From Siphonodentalium dalli (lineage: Eukaryota > Mollusca > Scaphopoda > Gadilida > Siphonodentaliidae), in contig CP136064.1 of NCBI GenBank assembly GCA_032622095.1, positions 140,263,954-140,327,953 of the forward strand: a stretch of 64,000 nucleotides of DNA, given 5' to 3'. Numbering within the stretch: position 1 is the first letter of the stretch; each line of letters starts with the position of its first letter. A program made the translations under genes and the position numbers. The notes beneath the pieces were generated by a model. It made no database searches. It saw only the letters and a program-made list of their open reading frames with translations, and had not been told where the DNA came from. Shown in pieces: positions 20,500 to 31,542 of this stretch.

Positions 20500-21010
20500 C
20501 CATAGCAACCATTACACCACCGTAACATTACTGTCATTAACACACTACCGACAATTATGATAATTGTTGTAAATATAAAAATGTTACATAACGTAGTTTA
20601 GTTTGTTAAAACTACCATAATATCAGTCATGTTATGCCCTAACCGTTTCCACTACAGTATTATAAAGTAAGAAATATATAGTATTGTTTTCAGTCGAACC
20701 CACACTAACAACAACTATTACAATTGTTGCAACATAAAATGATAATGACGTAGTTTATATATTAGTTTGTTAAACTACCATAACAGTCAGCCCGGCATTT
20801 TCGATTTCGGGTATGTCCCTAGCAACCGCTACCTCCCCTGTAAGTAAGAAATATGTTAATTTTCCATTCAGATCCACATTAACAAAAACTAATATTTTTT
20901 CAGCATAAAATGCTATATGACGAAGTTTAGATTGCTAAAACTGTCATAATATCAGTCTTATTTGTATTTCTTCTTTGTCCGATAGTTGCCTAGCAACCGT
21001 TGCTAAGGAA
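20500..21010. repeat. Three diverged ~170-bp tandem units
   Basis: Blocks such as CACACTA...ACAATTGTTG...ACGTAGTTTA...CTACCATAATATCAGTC recur with starts near 20538, 20707 and 20873. Most units also carry a TCC/CCTAGCAACCG-like motif. The last one, GTTGCCTAGCAAC (about 20984-20996), is an RFX-type X-box palindrome. Confidence 0.75.
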
Positions 21011-21451
21011 GGACATGCCGCGATGTCTTCACATCTGCAAATGATCAATAGTGTATAAGGAACCTATATGCCAAGTTGCATGGTTTTATAACCCTTTGCA
21101 CAATTGTTACACCAAACGCCTAGCACTATTATGTGGTCTTGTTTTCAGACACTCGAAGCCATGGCGTACGTTTTAGGGGGTAGTGTTAAGTTTCCGGCTA
21201 TACAATCTTAAGTTTGGTGATGTTTCGATATATATTAGCACTCTCCTGTTCTTGATTAACCTCTGTTCTAGTATAATGGTTCATGATTCAACTTATTGTC
21301 GTCTGAATATCTTTAGTCGCTCTCTTTTATGAAAAAAATTTGAATCATCATGCGATTAGTATGTTATCTTCGGTAATAAATGTCATCACAATTACGGATA
21401 TCGACTGGTAGTAAGCTCTAGCATCAATTACACATGTCCAGCCTCACCCGC
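21011..21451. other. Non-coding stretch, no gene seen
   Basis: No repeat, RNA gene or coding signal recognised. Confidence 0.4.
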
Positions 21452-22702
21452 TCCACGATCAGGGATGTGGCTAGAGGGTCTCCGCTGGGGGGGGGGGTGT
21501 CCACCTTGGGAATTTCCAACTGCAGCCCCCCCCCCCTTGAGTCGGAATCACACCAACATAATTCCATTTGCACCCCCCCCCCCCTTGGGTCGGAACCACA
21601 CCAACACAACTTTTTGTATAATTCCATTTGCACCCCCCCCCATGACTCGGAATCGCACCAACACAACTTTTTGCATAATTCCATTTGCACCCCCCCCCCC
21701 CCCCATTGTACCTCATGCTCAGGCCTAATTTCCTATATATTCATAAGCCATGCTTCTATTTTCCCAGTATGAGAACATTAAGATATTTTAACCTGAAAAT
21801 TGCCCCCAAAAAAAACAACTAGTGATCTAATTCCAGACAAATGCACACAGCTACCGACAACAGACCATGAAACACTGGGCCGACCATGGTTGTTTGGCCC
21901 GGTGTGAATTTTTTTTTTAAACTATATACAAGAAAATCGCAAATCCTAGCATCTAGACTGGCCTCAACTGAAGCTTTCCTAGTGTTGGAAATTTCAAACC
22001 TCATGCTCCCCTCAGGTTGGACAATTCTTCAACTGATGACCATTTATGTCTACAAGATTGACCAAATGTAGTAAAATATTGTTTTGCTAAACTAATTAGC
22101 AGTTTTGTACTGGCCATGTGGATGGGGCAATGACACACCGGGCCGACCATGGTTCGGCCCGGTGTGCGAAAATTTTGAAATCTGAACAAGAAAATCGCAA
22201 AAAACCTAACATCTAGACTAACCTCAAGCCTTCCTACTGTTGGAAATTTCAAACCCTACTTAGGTTGGAAAATTTCCAACTGATGACAATTCCAATGACA
22301 ATGTTGACCAATTGTATGACAATATTTTTTTCTTAAATTAACTAGAAGTTTTTGACTGGCCACGGGGGAGGGACCAGGACACAAGCTTTCCAAATGTTGG
22401 AAATGCACAACCTGTCACCCCCCCTAAGGTTGGAAAATTTCCAACTGATGTCCATTTCTGTCAAATTTTTTACCAAAAATAGGAACATATGCAAATATTG
22501 GTCGAAAAACAATAAATTCCCCCCAATAAATTGTTTTATAATCAAACTACAAGAACATTTTCAACCTATTGTTGGTGTGAAATTTCGTTGAGGCAGGTAT
22601 GAAATTTCCAACTATTGAAAATATAGCTCTCTGCTGGGGGTGAGACACCCCCCCCCCCCACACCCCCCCCCCCCCCCCTCTAGCCACATCCCTGTCCACG
22701 AT
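21452..22702. mobile_element. Non-autonomous hAT element with 8-bp target duplication
   Basis: TCCACGAT at 21452-21459 is repeated at 22695-22702. The element between them (21460-22694) starts CAGGGATGTGGCTAGAGG and ends with its exact complement. CAGGG ends plus 8-bp duplications are diagnostic of the hAT superfamily. The inside has no transposase. It holds poly-C/poly-G subterminal tracts with three ~60-bp units (21530-21705) and about three ~250-bp units (21856-22600) that share GTTGGAAATTTC and GGGCCGACCATGGTT. Confidence 0.92.
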
Positions 22703-23379
22703 AGACGGGTACGTGTTAGTATTGAGTCCGTAAATTAGCCTACATATGACTGCATTCGCATATGGTTTGATGGAATTTCGTCAGAATTTTAACCATTGCG
22801 AAAAATCATGATATCTCATCGGATTCTAGGGGACTTTTGCCATATTGTCCATATTCATCTTCTTATTAATCCCTGAAACAATCAGCTTTCCCCGATATTT
22901 TCCCTAGTGAACCCTAATGTGCCTGGACTAAAAAGGTGATCGCACAAACAAATAAACGGAGAAGTAATTTACTGAATGATTTGTCAGCTTATATGAATCC
23001 CAATTTATTATGATAAATAATATTTTTCCATTAGGTCTTTTCAGTCTAGATCTCCTGAATCAAATTCCGAAGATGTTGTGGAGAACACACGAAACTTGTC
23101 AGTTGTACAGGGACCTGGCGACAGGGGTTGGTTGGGGTGTCTCGAACCTCCCCCCCCCCGAACTTTGGTACATTTCCATCAGTTTGAAATTTCATGCCTG
23201 ACACAACATTAGTTGGATATTAATTTGACACCATTATCATATAGGTTGGAATTGTTCTCATTGTTTGATATCGACATGCGTTCGGGTAGTATTTTATGAA
23301 TCAATCGAAGTGCTCCCCCAGCGTTACTATCAATAACATTATTATTTGGCTAATTTCAATAAAATTCTCCCCGTTTACA
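22703..23379. other. Non-coding stretch, no gene seen
   Basis: One fragment (about 23150-23215) resembles the hAT-internal unit. Otherwise nothing is recognised. Confidence 0.4.
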
Positions 23380-23708
23380 CCCGATAACACAAATTTGTCT
23401 CCGCATTAAAGTCGCCGTCGCGAAGTTCATATTTTACTCATTTTCACGTTTATTAGACCCGCGGAGTCGCTCTGATAGCGAAATCAATCAGCCGAAATTT
23501 CTCCGGTATCGATTGACATACCAGGAAACTCCCGTTGCGCGCGCACCACGAAAACATAAGCATTGCATTGGGTGTAATTTATTTTTGGCCCGTGACGTAG
23601 ACAAGGACCTTCCTCAGTTCGCTCGACATTGCATCGAAATCTGTTTCTGTCGATTGTGTTTTCTTTTGTTTTCCGTGGTATTATCAGTGATTATAGTATT
23701 TGTTCGCC
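23380..23708 (+). promoter_or_regulatory. CpG-richer region upstream of the THAP ORF
   Basis: CpG is denser here than in the surrounding AT-rich DNA (for example GTCGCCGTCGCGAAG near 23411 and CCCGCGGAGTCGCTC near 23459). It leads straight into a well-placed start codon (GCCATGG). Promoter function is inferred from composition and position only. Confidence 0.4.
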
Positions 23709-23954
23709 ATGGTACGAAGGTGTGCCGTTTATGGCTGTAACACAATCGGCAAGAACTTATTCAATTGGCCAAAAGATCGGGAAAGAGGACGGATTTGGAC
23801 AAGATTTGTGTGTATCAGAAGGGCTTCGTGGACGCCTAACTTGAATTATTCAGGCTCAGTTATTTGCAAGGACCATTTTTGTGGCAGTCATGAACGTAGT
23901 GCGTATCCTTCCTTAATTGCTGGAAGCAGCAATCTGCGAAAGCGGTCATGTTGA
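23709..23954 (+). CDS. THAP-domain ORF (81 residues), probably truncated
   Basis: The start ATG has a strong context (CGCCATGG). The product shows the C2CH zinc signature: MVRRCAVYGC (C-x4-C), NWPKD, RIWTRF, then VICKDHF (C-x2-H). The spacing of about 42 residues between the second and third ligands is normal. THAP domains bind DNA and occur in P-element transposases and host transcription factors. The expected closing AVPTIF is not visible. A TGA stops the frame after RKRSC, and the same frame continues open for 33 codons after it. It may be exon 1 of a spliced gene (a GAG|GTAAAG donor lies at about 24026, beyond the stop) or a decayed copy. Confidence 0.72.
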   Translation: MVRRCAVYGCNTIGKNLFNWPKDRERGRIWTRFVCIRRASWTPNLNYSGSVICKDHFCGSHERSAYPSLIAGSSNLRKRSC

Positions 23955-24554
23955 CTTAAAGAACAAATACAGAAAAGAACAAATACAGACGAGATGATGG
24001 ATCACTCAGTCACAGGCATGCTGTTTGAGGTAAAGCTACCACCCCTCGAAGAATGAAGGAAAGAACAGTGACTGGTTCAATACCACAAAATAGTCAAGGG
24101 GTTGGTTTCAGCCCTGCCTAAAGCCTGATTATCTAGAACACGAGAAGAAAGACACAAGGGAAATACAGCCAACAAAATTTTATGACTGTGTCAGTCAAAA
24201 TCCGGTGGAGAAGGAGGTGTGTAACAACACAGAATCGTTCCAACTTCTGCGTACCAGCAGCTCACAATACGAACACTCCTTCTTTGTTAAAACAACTGTG
24301 GAATTGAACTACCTGGAAGAGTCGGTTGTTGATGTCGGTGATATTGACGGTTTTCTATCTGCTCTGCGAGGGGAACAACAGTATGGAGTGTTTTCAACAA
24401 TGCTAACAAGGAGCTATTGCTTAAATATTTAAAAATTATGCTTGTTTATCATATATAATAAATTATTTTTCAATTATTTCGCTTGCTGCTTATATTTATA
24501 CTCCAAAATAATTTTGGATGGCTCAAACAACAACATTATCATTGCATATATTAA
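23955..24554. other. 3' region of the THAP locus
   Basis: Short open stretches (a 33-codon continuation of the THAP frame, and one at about 24205-24432) could be remains of a THAP protein tail. No second domain is recognised. Confidence 0.3.
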
Positions 24555-24993
24555 GTACTATATGGGAGATTAATCTAACATTTAATGGCTGATTACGCTT
24601 AAGCGTAACTCCATTACGCTTATTTAAAGCATAATTGGTTTGTATTGCCTTGCAACGTTATATGTAATGGTAGGCCTACATGTATCTAACTTAGTAAGGT
24701 TTAATGTTCTGGGCGGATGGTAAGATTACTAGCATCGTAATTGACTGCATCAATTTCAGCTTCAGGGGAGTTTTTCCAATTCTATTACGCTTTACTTTAG
24801 CATAAATGCATTATGTGTGATCGTAAATGAATTGCGCATAAGCATAATGTAATACGCTTAAGTATGGTATAATGGAAATCTAAATTACACTTAGGCATTG
24901 CGCATTAAGCTTAAATTTATGCTTAAGCATAATGAATTACACTTAAGCGTGATTAGAAATTAAATGTGAATTTTGCCTCCCATATGTGTACTA
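24555..24993. mobile_element. ~440-bp inverted-repeat element rich in TTACGCTTAAGCGTAA
   Basis: The left end TATGGGAGATTAATC...CATTTAATGGCTGATTACGCTTAAGCGTAA pairs, with mismatches, with the right end near 24940-24988. Inside, many variants of the palindrome ACGCTTAAGCGT recur. GTACTA occurs next to both ends (24555-24560, 24988-24993) but the register is imperfect, so a target duplication is uncertain. No coding capacity. Confidence 0.65.
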
Positions 24994-25128
24994 TTGTTGT
25001 TTCGTACACTTTGCCCCACGTGTTTGGTTGTTTCGCACCATATATTTGGCCATTTCTCACCACATGTTTTGTCGTTTCCCACAACTGTCATGCGTTGCTT
25101 TTGAAAAAATACTTTGAAAAAGAACATA
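24994..25128. repeat. Short ~25-bp tandem units
   Basis: Four degenerate units of the form GTTGTTTCGCACCATATGTTTG between about 24995 and 25090. Confidence 0.5.
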
Positions 25129-25334
25129 CAGTAATACCCAAAGTAATTGACCCCTTAACCACACCAGGATAATAATTCAGGATTTAGTTGGAAATATGGC
25201 TTGTTGCTATTCGTTGGAAAGCTATCGTCGAGAGCTTTCCGATGAATGGCAACAAGCCATATTTCCAACTAAATCCTAAAAAATTACCCATAATTCTGCT
25301 GTGGTTAAGTGGTCAATTACTTTGGGCATTACTG
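25129..25334. mobile_element. TA-flanked palindromic MITE, copy A
   Basis: Ends are CAGTAATACCCAAAGTAATT and its near complement, flanked by TA on both sides. The element is almost one long hairpin (AAATATGGCTTGTTGC and its complement around a short loop near 25230). TA duplications and this hairpin form fit a Tc1/mariner-derived MITE. Confidence 0.85.
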
Positions 25335-26994
25335 TATTAAGTTATCTGATGACAACGCGCCAATTGGACACATTTTTTTAAATCCCAAATTGTGACAACA
25401 AAGTTCACGTTATTTAAAAAAAAACATATCAATAGAGCCAGTCTAAATAAAATTAGACCGTGTTTCATTTCTTTCTTACGAGTCTGGATATCTATCAGAC
25501 TGCAATATACCTTATACTAAATGATACGATTCATCCAGATTATACCGGTATGAAACTGGCCACTTGGAAGGAAACATTTATGGGGGGGGAGACAACCCCA
25601 CTGTGACATCGTCGCCACCTCCCTGACAGTCTGAAGTTAAAATGAACCTGGTTTCTCTATGGATGAGTGATTCGCCGATAATTGTTACTTTTGGCCTCTC
25701 ATAACAAAATGCATATATACACAAGCGTATGGTAATAGCATATATAAAGACTGGAGAAAATTTCATACTAAAATTGGTTATCAGTACATACATGTGTATA
25801 TACCAATCACGTGTATATTGAGTTTTTAAAAAAAGTTTTCGAACCCCTTCGGTTGTAAATAGATGCACTCAGTGATTCTGACTTCAAACTTGTGCCTCCT
25901 AATTATATAGGTTGATTGAGTTGAAAAGTTAGAAAATCAGTGCCCTCTCTTGAAATTATTTCTTAAGGAATAATCTCTGTTTCTTATTTTGATTACAGTT
26001 TAAAGATGGTCTATATATTCTTATTACAAGTTTTATATATTTTCCTGGGTATAAAATAATGTCCGGAAATGCTTCTATCAATTACTGTTCATTCTATTTT
26101 GAATTTTCTGGTATATATACAAGTATACCTACAAATAATTTGTGACATTTTACTGCTTGAGGAAACGTTCGGAGCATAGCAAGCAGGAAAATAGTGAAAA
26201 AAGATTGTCCCAAACTGATTATTATCAATCAGTTGTAATATTAAATGATAGAAGCGTTTCTGGACTGGTGTCTTTGACAACTTGACTTATCATTATTATT
26301 TTATACCCTGGAAATTATAGAAAACAATTTAGGAAGAGATGATCCATCTTTAAGCCAATCGAGCAAAGTTTATCTATTTCTCCATGTTCTTCTATAATAG
26401 GTGATGTTTTTATCGAATATATTTGCACATTTTACCCACTGCCGCACTGCGAGTGCATTGGTCCCTTTAATATTTCATGTAAAAGTGGTGAAAACTGTAA
26501 TATTAAACAAGAACAATAGCTTTAAATAGTTAACACAAAATTCACTGAAATATTTTCACAGTGGGGTTTCTGTGAGGAAAAAAATAGTTTGTGAGGAAAA
26601 AATTATTTTTTTTCCTCATAGAATCTCCACATATATATTCAGACAGACAGATTGGGAGGGGTGTTGAAAAATGCTTGGGGAAAACAGTTGTAAAGAGGGA
26701 AAGAAATCGGTTGCGGGGCTGGATGAATTGCAGAAATGGTCAAAGGTAAAAAAGTAACATACGTGTCTGAATATATATTAACACCCCTCCCCCCTCCAGA
26801 GCAAATTGAAATAATTTAAATCCATATACCCTGCTTTTCTCATGGCATTTTTTATTGGTGTTTTGGTGAATAAAATTAACTTATGACTGAGATTAATCCT
26901 TCAGTCGCGATACTTTTCAAAAAATGACATTTTTTGGTATTTTTGTCTGTTTAACAAATGTTGGGGCATAAATAGAAAAAAACAATCAGTAGAG
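25335..26994. other. Non-coding stretch with an old direct repeat
   Basis: A diverged block at about 25830-26400 reappears in direct orientation at about 27390-27930. Shared landmarks are AACCCCTTC, GGAAATGCTTCTATCAATTA / GGAAACACTTCTATCAATTA, and GGAAGAGATGATCCATCTTT / GGAAGAGATAATCCATCTTT. There is no ORF. A hairpin of TTTTTTTCCTCA and its complement lies near 26570-26625. Confidence 0.5.
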
Positions 26995-28210
26995 AGTGCA
27001 CTGGCTTAGAAGTTCAAAACAAGTATTGTTAGCTTAATGCATTCTCTTATATATGCAAGGCATCCTATGGGAGACTCGCATATATAAGAGAATGCATAGG
27101 CACAGGTTTTCAAAAAAATTCATGAAGCTCCAATTATGGAAGGATTAATCATAAATAATGGTCTCCCATATGGCACCTTGTATATACAAAAGAATGCACT
27201 GGCTTGCACAGTCAAGATAAATGTTAGGTCAATGAATTCTCTTAAATATGTGAGTCTGCCTATGGGAGACTGGCATGTATAAGAGAATGCATTGGTATAG
27301 TGTTTTTCCTAAATTTCAGGAAGCTCCAGTCATGAAATGTGCAAAATTATTTGAACTTTCCTCTTAGAACACTTTAAATTGTAAAAAGATAGCATCGCAA
27401 GGTGTTTGGAAACCCCTTCAGTTTGTAAGTCTAACACACAATTTGTTCAAAAATAGTTTTGTCTTCATCAGAGACTAATAAAGAAATCATGTTTTGTACA
27501 CAATCTACATTGTAGTCAGAAAATTACTAAAACAATGAAAAGGCTGTTAATTTTATTTCTAGTTTTTGAAATATCTGACCATCATATATTGAATTTGGCT
27601 CAGTGTGATACACTCCCATTCTTGAAAACACACAACTTGAAAAATCCTTACTCTTGCAGATGGATTAATAATTATCTCTTTCTGTAACAATTATTTTATA
27701 GTTTCCTGTGTATAACATAATAAATATGAATCGAAGACCCTTGCCTGGAAACACTTCTATCAATTAGTATTATAATAGTATACAATCAATTTCCAGTATT
27801 TTAATGGTATCTCCGGCTTATTTTTATTATTTTATAACCAGTAAACTATACAACACATGTTAGAGGAAGAGATAATCCATCTTTAGTGAATCCGGAAATT
27901 TGTAAATGATTAAATTTCTTCTGTAAAGCAGGAAAATAAAATCTACAAAACATGCAGTTGGAAGGACTTGGAAGACTCGAATATATAATATAACCATTTC
28001 TTGATGGGAACTGCGCTGGTGGAGCAATGAATCATGTGCCAGTGCATTCCCTTATATTTGCAGATACCATACTAGGTAGCCTCACATATATAAGAGAATG
28101 CACTGGCTTACAAGGTCAAGGTAAATATTGTTAGGCCAATGTAATGTATTCTCTTACATATTCTAGGATCCCTACTGGAAACTACCATATATAAGAGAAT
28201 GCATTAGCAC
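26995..28210. repeat. Array of diverged ~65-70-bp hairpins (TGCATTCTCTTATATATG)
   Basis: Five stem-loop copies or halves around TATATAAGAGAATGCA and its complement lie near 27034-27101, 27170-27200, 27226-27298, 28041-28110 and 28140-28206. They are older versions of the perfect hairpins inside the 391-bp TTAA element at 31543-31933. Flanks share GAAGCTCCAATTATGG-like sequence. Confidence 0.7.
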
Positions 28211-28375
28211 ATGGTTTTTTTGCAATATTTCCAATGCTCCAATCATGGAAGGGTGAATGCTGCTCCCATAATGAAAGGGTTAATTGATTTTATTCCAAAT
28301 AGACATTTTTTGTTGTAATTAGTTTTAGTTCCGACCCTCCAAGTTTGGTATTTTGTCTCATAAATGAACCACATA

Positions 28376-28553
28376 CAGTAATGCCCTAATTAATTGACTG
28401 CTTAACCACAGCAGAATTATGGGTAACTTTTCAGGATTTAGTTGAAAATATGGCTTGTTGCCATTCATCGGAAAGCCATATTTTCGACTAAATGCTGAAA
28501 AGTTACCCATAATTCTGCTGTGGTTAAGGAGTCAATTATTTAGGGCATTACTG
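28376..28553. mobile_element. TA-flanked palindromic MITE, copy B
   Basis: Same family as copy A, with TA flanks at 28374-28375 and 28554-28555, TIR CAGTAATGCCCTAAT and internal AACCACAGCAGAATTATGGG on both strands. The arms are cleaner than in copy A. Confidence 0.87.
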
Positions 28554-28647
28554 TACTATGATGGTGGTGGTTCTGCTGAGTTTAGTAAGGCCAAATCAAA
28601 TTAATGTTCTGTTTTTGAGACACTGCCACTTCATTATTATATGGGAG

Positions 28648-28749
28648 AGATTTCCGATGAATGGCAACAAGCCATATTTGCGACTAAATCCTGAAAAGTT
28701 ACCCATAATTCTGCTGTGGTTATGGAGTCGACTAATTAGGGCATTACTG
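28648..28749. mobile_element. Half copy C of the TA-flanked MITE
   Basis: Only the right half remains, from the loop region to the ACTG terminus followed by TA. The left half is missing or replaced. Confidence 0.75.
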
Positions 28750-28751
28750 TA

Positions 28752-29068
28752 GTTTTGATTACTCTGACTACTGATGGTATACATGTACTAGCACCTGCCA
28801 TAAATCATGAATAACAGAGGTGAATCATGAGTACCGGATACAAAAAATATAGGATAGAAGCCACACTATTATAAATATGAAAATAATTACATTTTTGCTG
28901 CTGAAGTATTGTCCATAACTCCAGCTCATCAAGAAGTATGAGACTGAATTATATCGGGTATGTCCCTTGAGATTATCCAAAAGTTAATATATATGTCAAT
29001 TATTAGTTGAATCAAGAAAATACCAGTTTTCATTCGGCATGTTTTAGTCTAACCCCCCGTCATGAAAT
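28752..29068. other. Non-coding stretch, no gene seen
   Basis: Nothing recognised apart from the neighbouring MITE and hairpin edges. Confidence 0.4.
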
Positions 29069-29236
29069 AGATTTTTTTCTGGAGAACGATCACATGAAAA
29101 AGTAAGTTACCCCCCGACATAAATCATTCTGATAAATTTCATAACAATTAGATTATTACCATGGGAGAGAGATAGAGTGATTTCTGTCTGGGGATAACTT
29201 ACTTTTTTGTGTGTTCATTCTCCAGAAAAAAAATCT
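29069..29236. repeat. Hairpin element a
   Basis: AGATTTTTTTCTGGAGAAC at the left pairs with the right end at about 29218-29236, and AAAAAGTAAGTTA.CCCC pairs inside. The loop contains CATAACAATTAGATTATTAC. Confidence 0.75.
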
Positions 29237-29250
29237 AAATCTGAAAAAAG

Positions 29251-29477
29251 CAAACTTTCAAGTAAGTGGCGCTCAGAAATGTGTTAATTTTGTGAGTAGA
29301 CACTTTCTGGTCATGCTCCATTCGCCATGAGTCCCATCTTTGATACATTTCATAACAATTAGATTACTACAATGTGAGATACAAAGATGTGACACATAGC
29401 AAATGGAGCATGACCTGAGATATTCTATTCACAGGAAGAGTTAACCCATATCTGAGCGCCACTTACTTGAAAGTTTG
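29251..29477. repeat. Hairpin element b, sharing its loop with element a
   Basis: CAAACTTTCAAGTAAGTGGC at the left pairs with the right end (29458-29477). Inner pairs include GGTCATGCTCCATT and its complement. The loop contains CATAACAATTAGATTACTAC, nearly the same as in element a although the stems are unrelated. Confidence 0.78.
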
Positions 29478-29577
29478 CCATCTTGTTATATAACACTTTG
29501 ATATTTTAACATGAATTTTACGGGAGATGAAGATTATGGAGACACATTGTAACAATAATCTACTATGATTTCATTCA

Positions 29578-29583
29578 TTTATT
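29578..29583 (-). terminator. Polyadenylation signal AATAAA
   Basis: AATAAA on the minus strand 7 bp beyond the stop codon of the P2RX7_C exon. It is the natural 3' end signal if the terminal exon is expressed. Confidence 0.5.
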
Positions 29584-29590
29584 AAATAAT

Positions 29591-30005
29591 TCATTCATTC
29601 TCCTGCTCGGGCAAACAAAAGCCCCTGTAATTTCCACCATCATTTGGGAAAGCATGCCTGATGGCATGCACAACACATGATGGAAGAGGTCTGCGGTTAT
29701 GCAAACCAAGGTAGCCATAGCACCACCGAATAAATTGTCTGTATGCTATATGCCTGTATTTGTTGTGCAGAGGTCCAATAAACGGATGACTATACTGTTG
29801 CTGGTATCCTAACCATGCAACTTCAAGTACCCATGGGTCCAGACACACACTCCTGAAGGGTACAGTCTCTGTGATACACTTGAAGTGTCCTTCCTCTGAA
29901 AACGCTTTTGCCATTTCCTTCAGCTTGGCCTCAACTTTTTCAATCTCATGGCAACATCTGCACTCACAGGTAGTCTCCATCACTGTACATAGGCCACATG
30001 AACAC
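29591..30005 (-). CDS. Terminal exon of a P2RX7_C-domain gene
   Basis: The exon begins after a good acceptor (TTGTCATTTCAG|GTGTTC) and ends at TGA 29591. The domain reads CSCGLC, ECRCCHEI, FRSVCLD, AYRQFIRWCYGYLG, NRRPLPSCVVHAIRHAFP and ends NYRGF. These conserved cysteines and the AYRxF/W/PSC/IRxxFP pattern are those of the C-terminal cytoplasmic domain of P2X7 receptors, which is common as a stand-alone domain in invertebrates. There is no membrane segment, so this is not a receptor here. Upstream exons should lie at higher coordinates on the minus strand but I could not identify them. The domain is intact. Confidence 0.82.
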
Positions 30006-30113
30006 CTGAAATGACAAGGGAAATACATGTATTATGGAACAACTCAGAGTTAACATTCAATTCCTCAATTTTGTTGATGCAAGCTTTGACAAATGTGAAA
30101 CAAACTTGACATA

Positions 30114-30243
30114 CAGTGATGCCCTAAATAATCGACCCCTTAACCACATCAGAATTATAGCTAACAAGTCATATTTCTGACTAAATCCTGAAAAGTTACC
30201 CATAATTCTGCTGTGGTTAAGGGCGTCGATTAGGGCATTACTG
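30114..30243. mobile_element. TA-flanked palindromic MITE, copy D (short)
   Basis: TIR CAGTGATGCCCTAAATAATC with TA at 30112-30113 and 30244-30245. The inner hairpin is deleted on one side, which leaves 130 bp. It sits about 110 bp upstream of the P2RX7_C exon acceptor, in the presumed intron. Confidence 0.82.
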
Positions 30244-31175
30244 TATGTTCTGATTAATGACGGTGGGCATGTGTCTGTGTGTCCACTTGTTCTCATGGAT
30301 ACATGTATCTTGGATAAGTTCCGCACAAATTTGTTATCAGCAGTTATACCTGCTGAATTGTTTACCAGGTATCTATTTCATTATCCATATATTGTTTTTA
30401 ATGATTCACGACTTATGGTTTGTTTACCTGGTGTACATGATATCTCCCCAGTGCAACCCTCCCCCTTTTACTGTTTTCAGTTTGTAAAATGCTCATGCCC
30501 ACCGAGAATTCAACATATGACAAAAAATAAAAGTACATGTATTAATTTATTGGTTATTTATTTTGATGCTATAGTCATTAAATGGCGATAAATGAACATG
30601 TTACAAGAAAAAGTTGTTTGAGTCAGGGTTTGGGTGGAGAGGGGGGAATTAGATACCCAGGTCTGAGTATCCCCCACACCCAGCATCTACATATGACAAA
30701 AATAAATTAATATTTTATCGCTTATAATTTTGACCTATATATCCATTAAATTTGATTGAGTCAGGATTTGGGTTGGGGAGAGATTACACAGGCCTGAATA
30801 TCCCACCCACACCCCAAAAAAATAAAAACTAGCAGCTACATATGAGAAAGAAAAAAGTTCATTTTTGTCATAAATAGCTGCTCGGTTGGGGGCGATAATA
30901 AAGCCCCGGTATTTTTCTCCCGCCCCAAATACTGACTCAAACAACTTTTTCTTGGAAAGTTAATTTCTTTCCGTTTCATGACTATATGAAGCAAAATAGG
31001 GGATAAAATCATATGATATTTTGCCATATGTGCGCTACTGGGTTGTTGTGATGGGTTAAAGACATTTAATGGACTTTTTCGGGTTCGTGAAACTGATGAG
31101 TTACATGTAGTAGTCAGGTGCTATGCCAATTGAAACAATGCAGCATTCTACGAGCATCACCAAATATTTCAAGCA
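30244..31175. repeat. Diverged inverted and tandem repeats left of the big duplication
   Basis: CAAGAAAAAGTTGTTTGAGT at 30606 recurs reversed near 30936, with neighbouring ATATAGTCAT-containing flanks also paired. ACATATGACAAAAA blocks near 30515 and 30690 are tandem. No gene is recognised. It may be intronic to the P2RX7_C gene. Confidence 0.55.
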
Positions 31176-31542
31176 AATCCACAGTGCCACTCCATAGAAA
31201 ACATCGTCTGAACTATGCTGAATTGTAAATATTTACATCGTGATTCGGGACGCAACTATCAACTATAAAGTAACGAAAATGATTTCACCGTCGAGATTCT
31301 CTTTATTAAATTAATATGTAAGAATGACGATGTGTGTTGTCAATTTGCATATAATATTTGTAAAAATAACTACTTCTAGCTGCTTCTAGCAAGATTATTC
31401 TCCATTTTTATATAATCACCCTACCGGGGTGTTTCAAATCACTAAACTAATGAGGAAAGAAAAAATATATGGTTGGGGGGATACACATGGTGAGGGATAA
31501 ACTGTTACACCGGTATATGTTTTGATGTAAATGCAGTATTAA

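Noticed and set aside
26631-26778. Inverted ATATATTCAGAC / GTCTGAATATAT ends as a transposon
   Set aside because: The adjoining GGGAGGGGTGTT blocks are in the wrong order for nested terminal repeats, and no target duplication is present.
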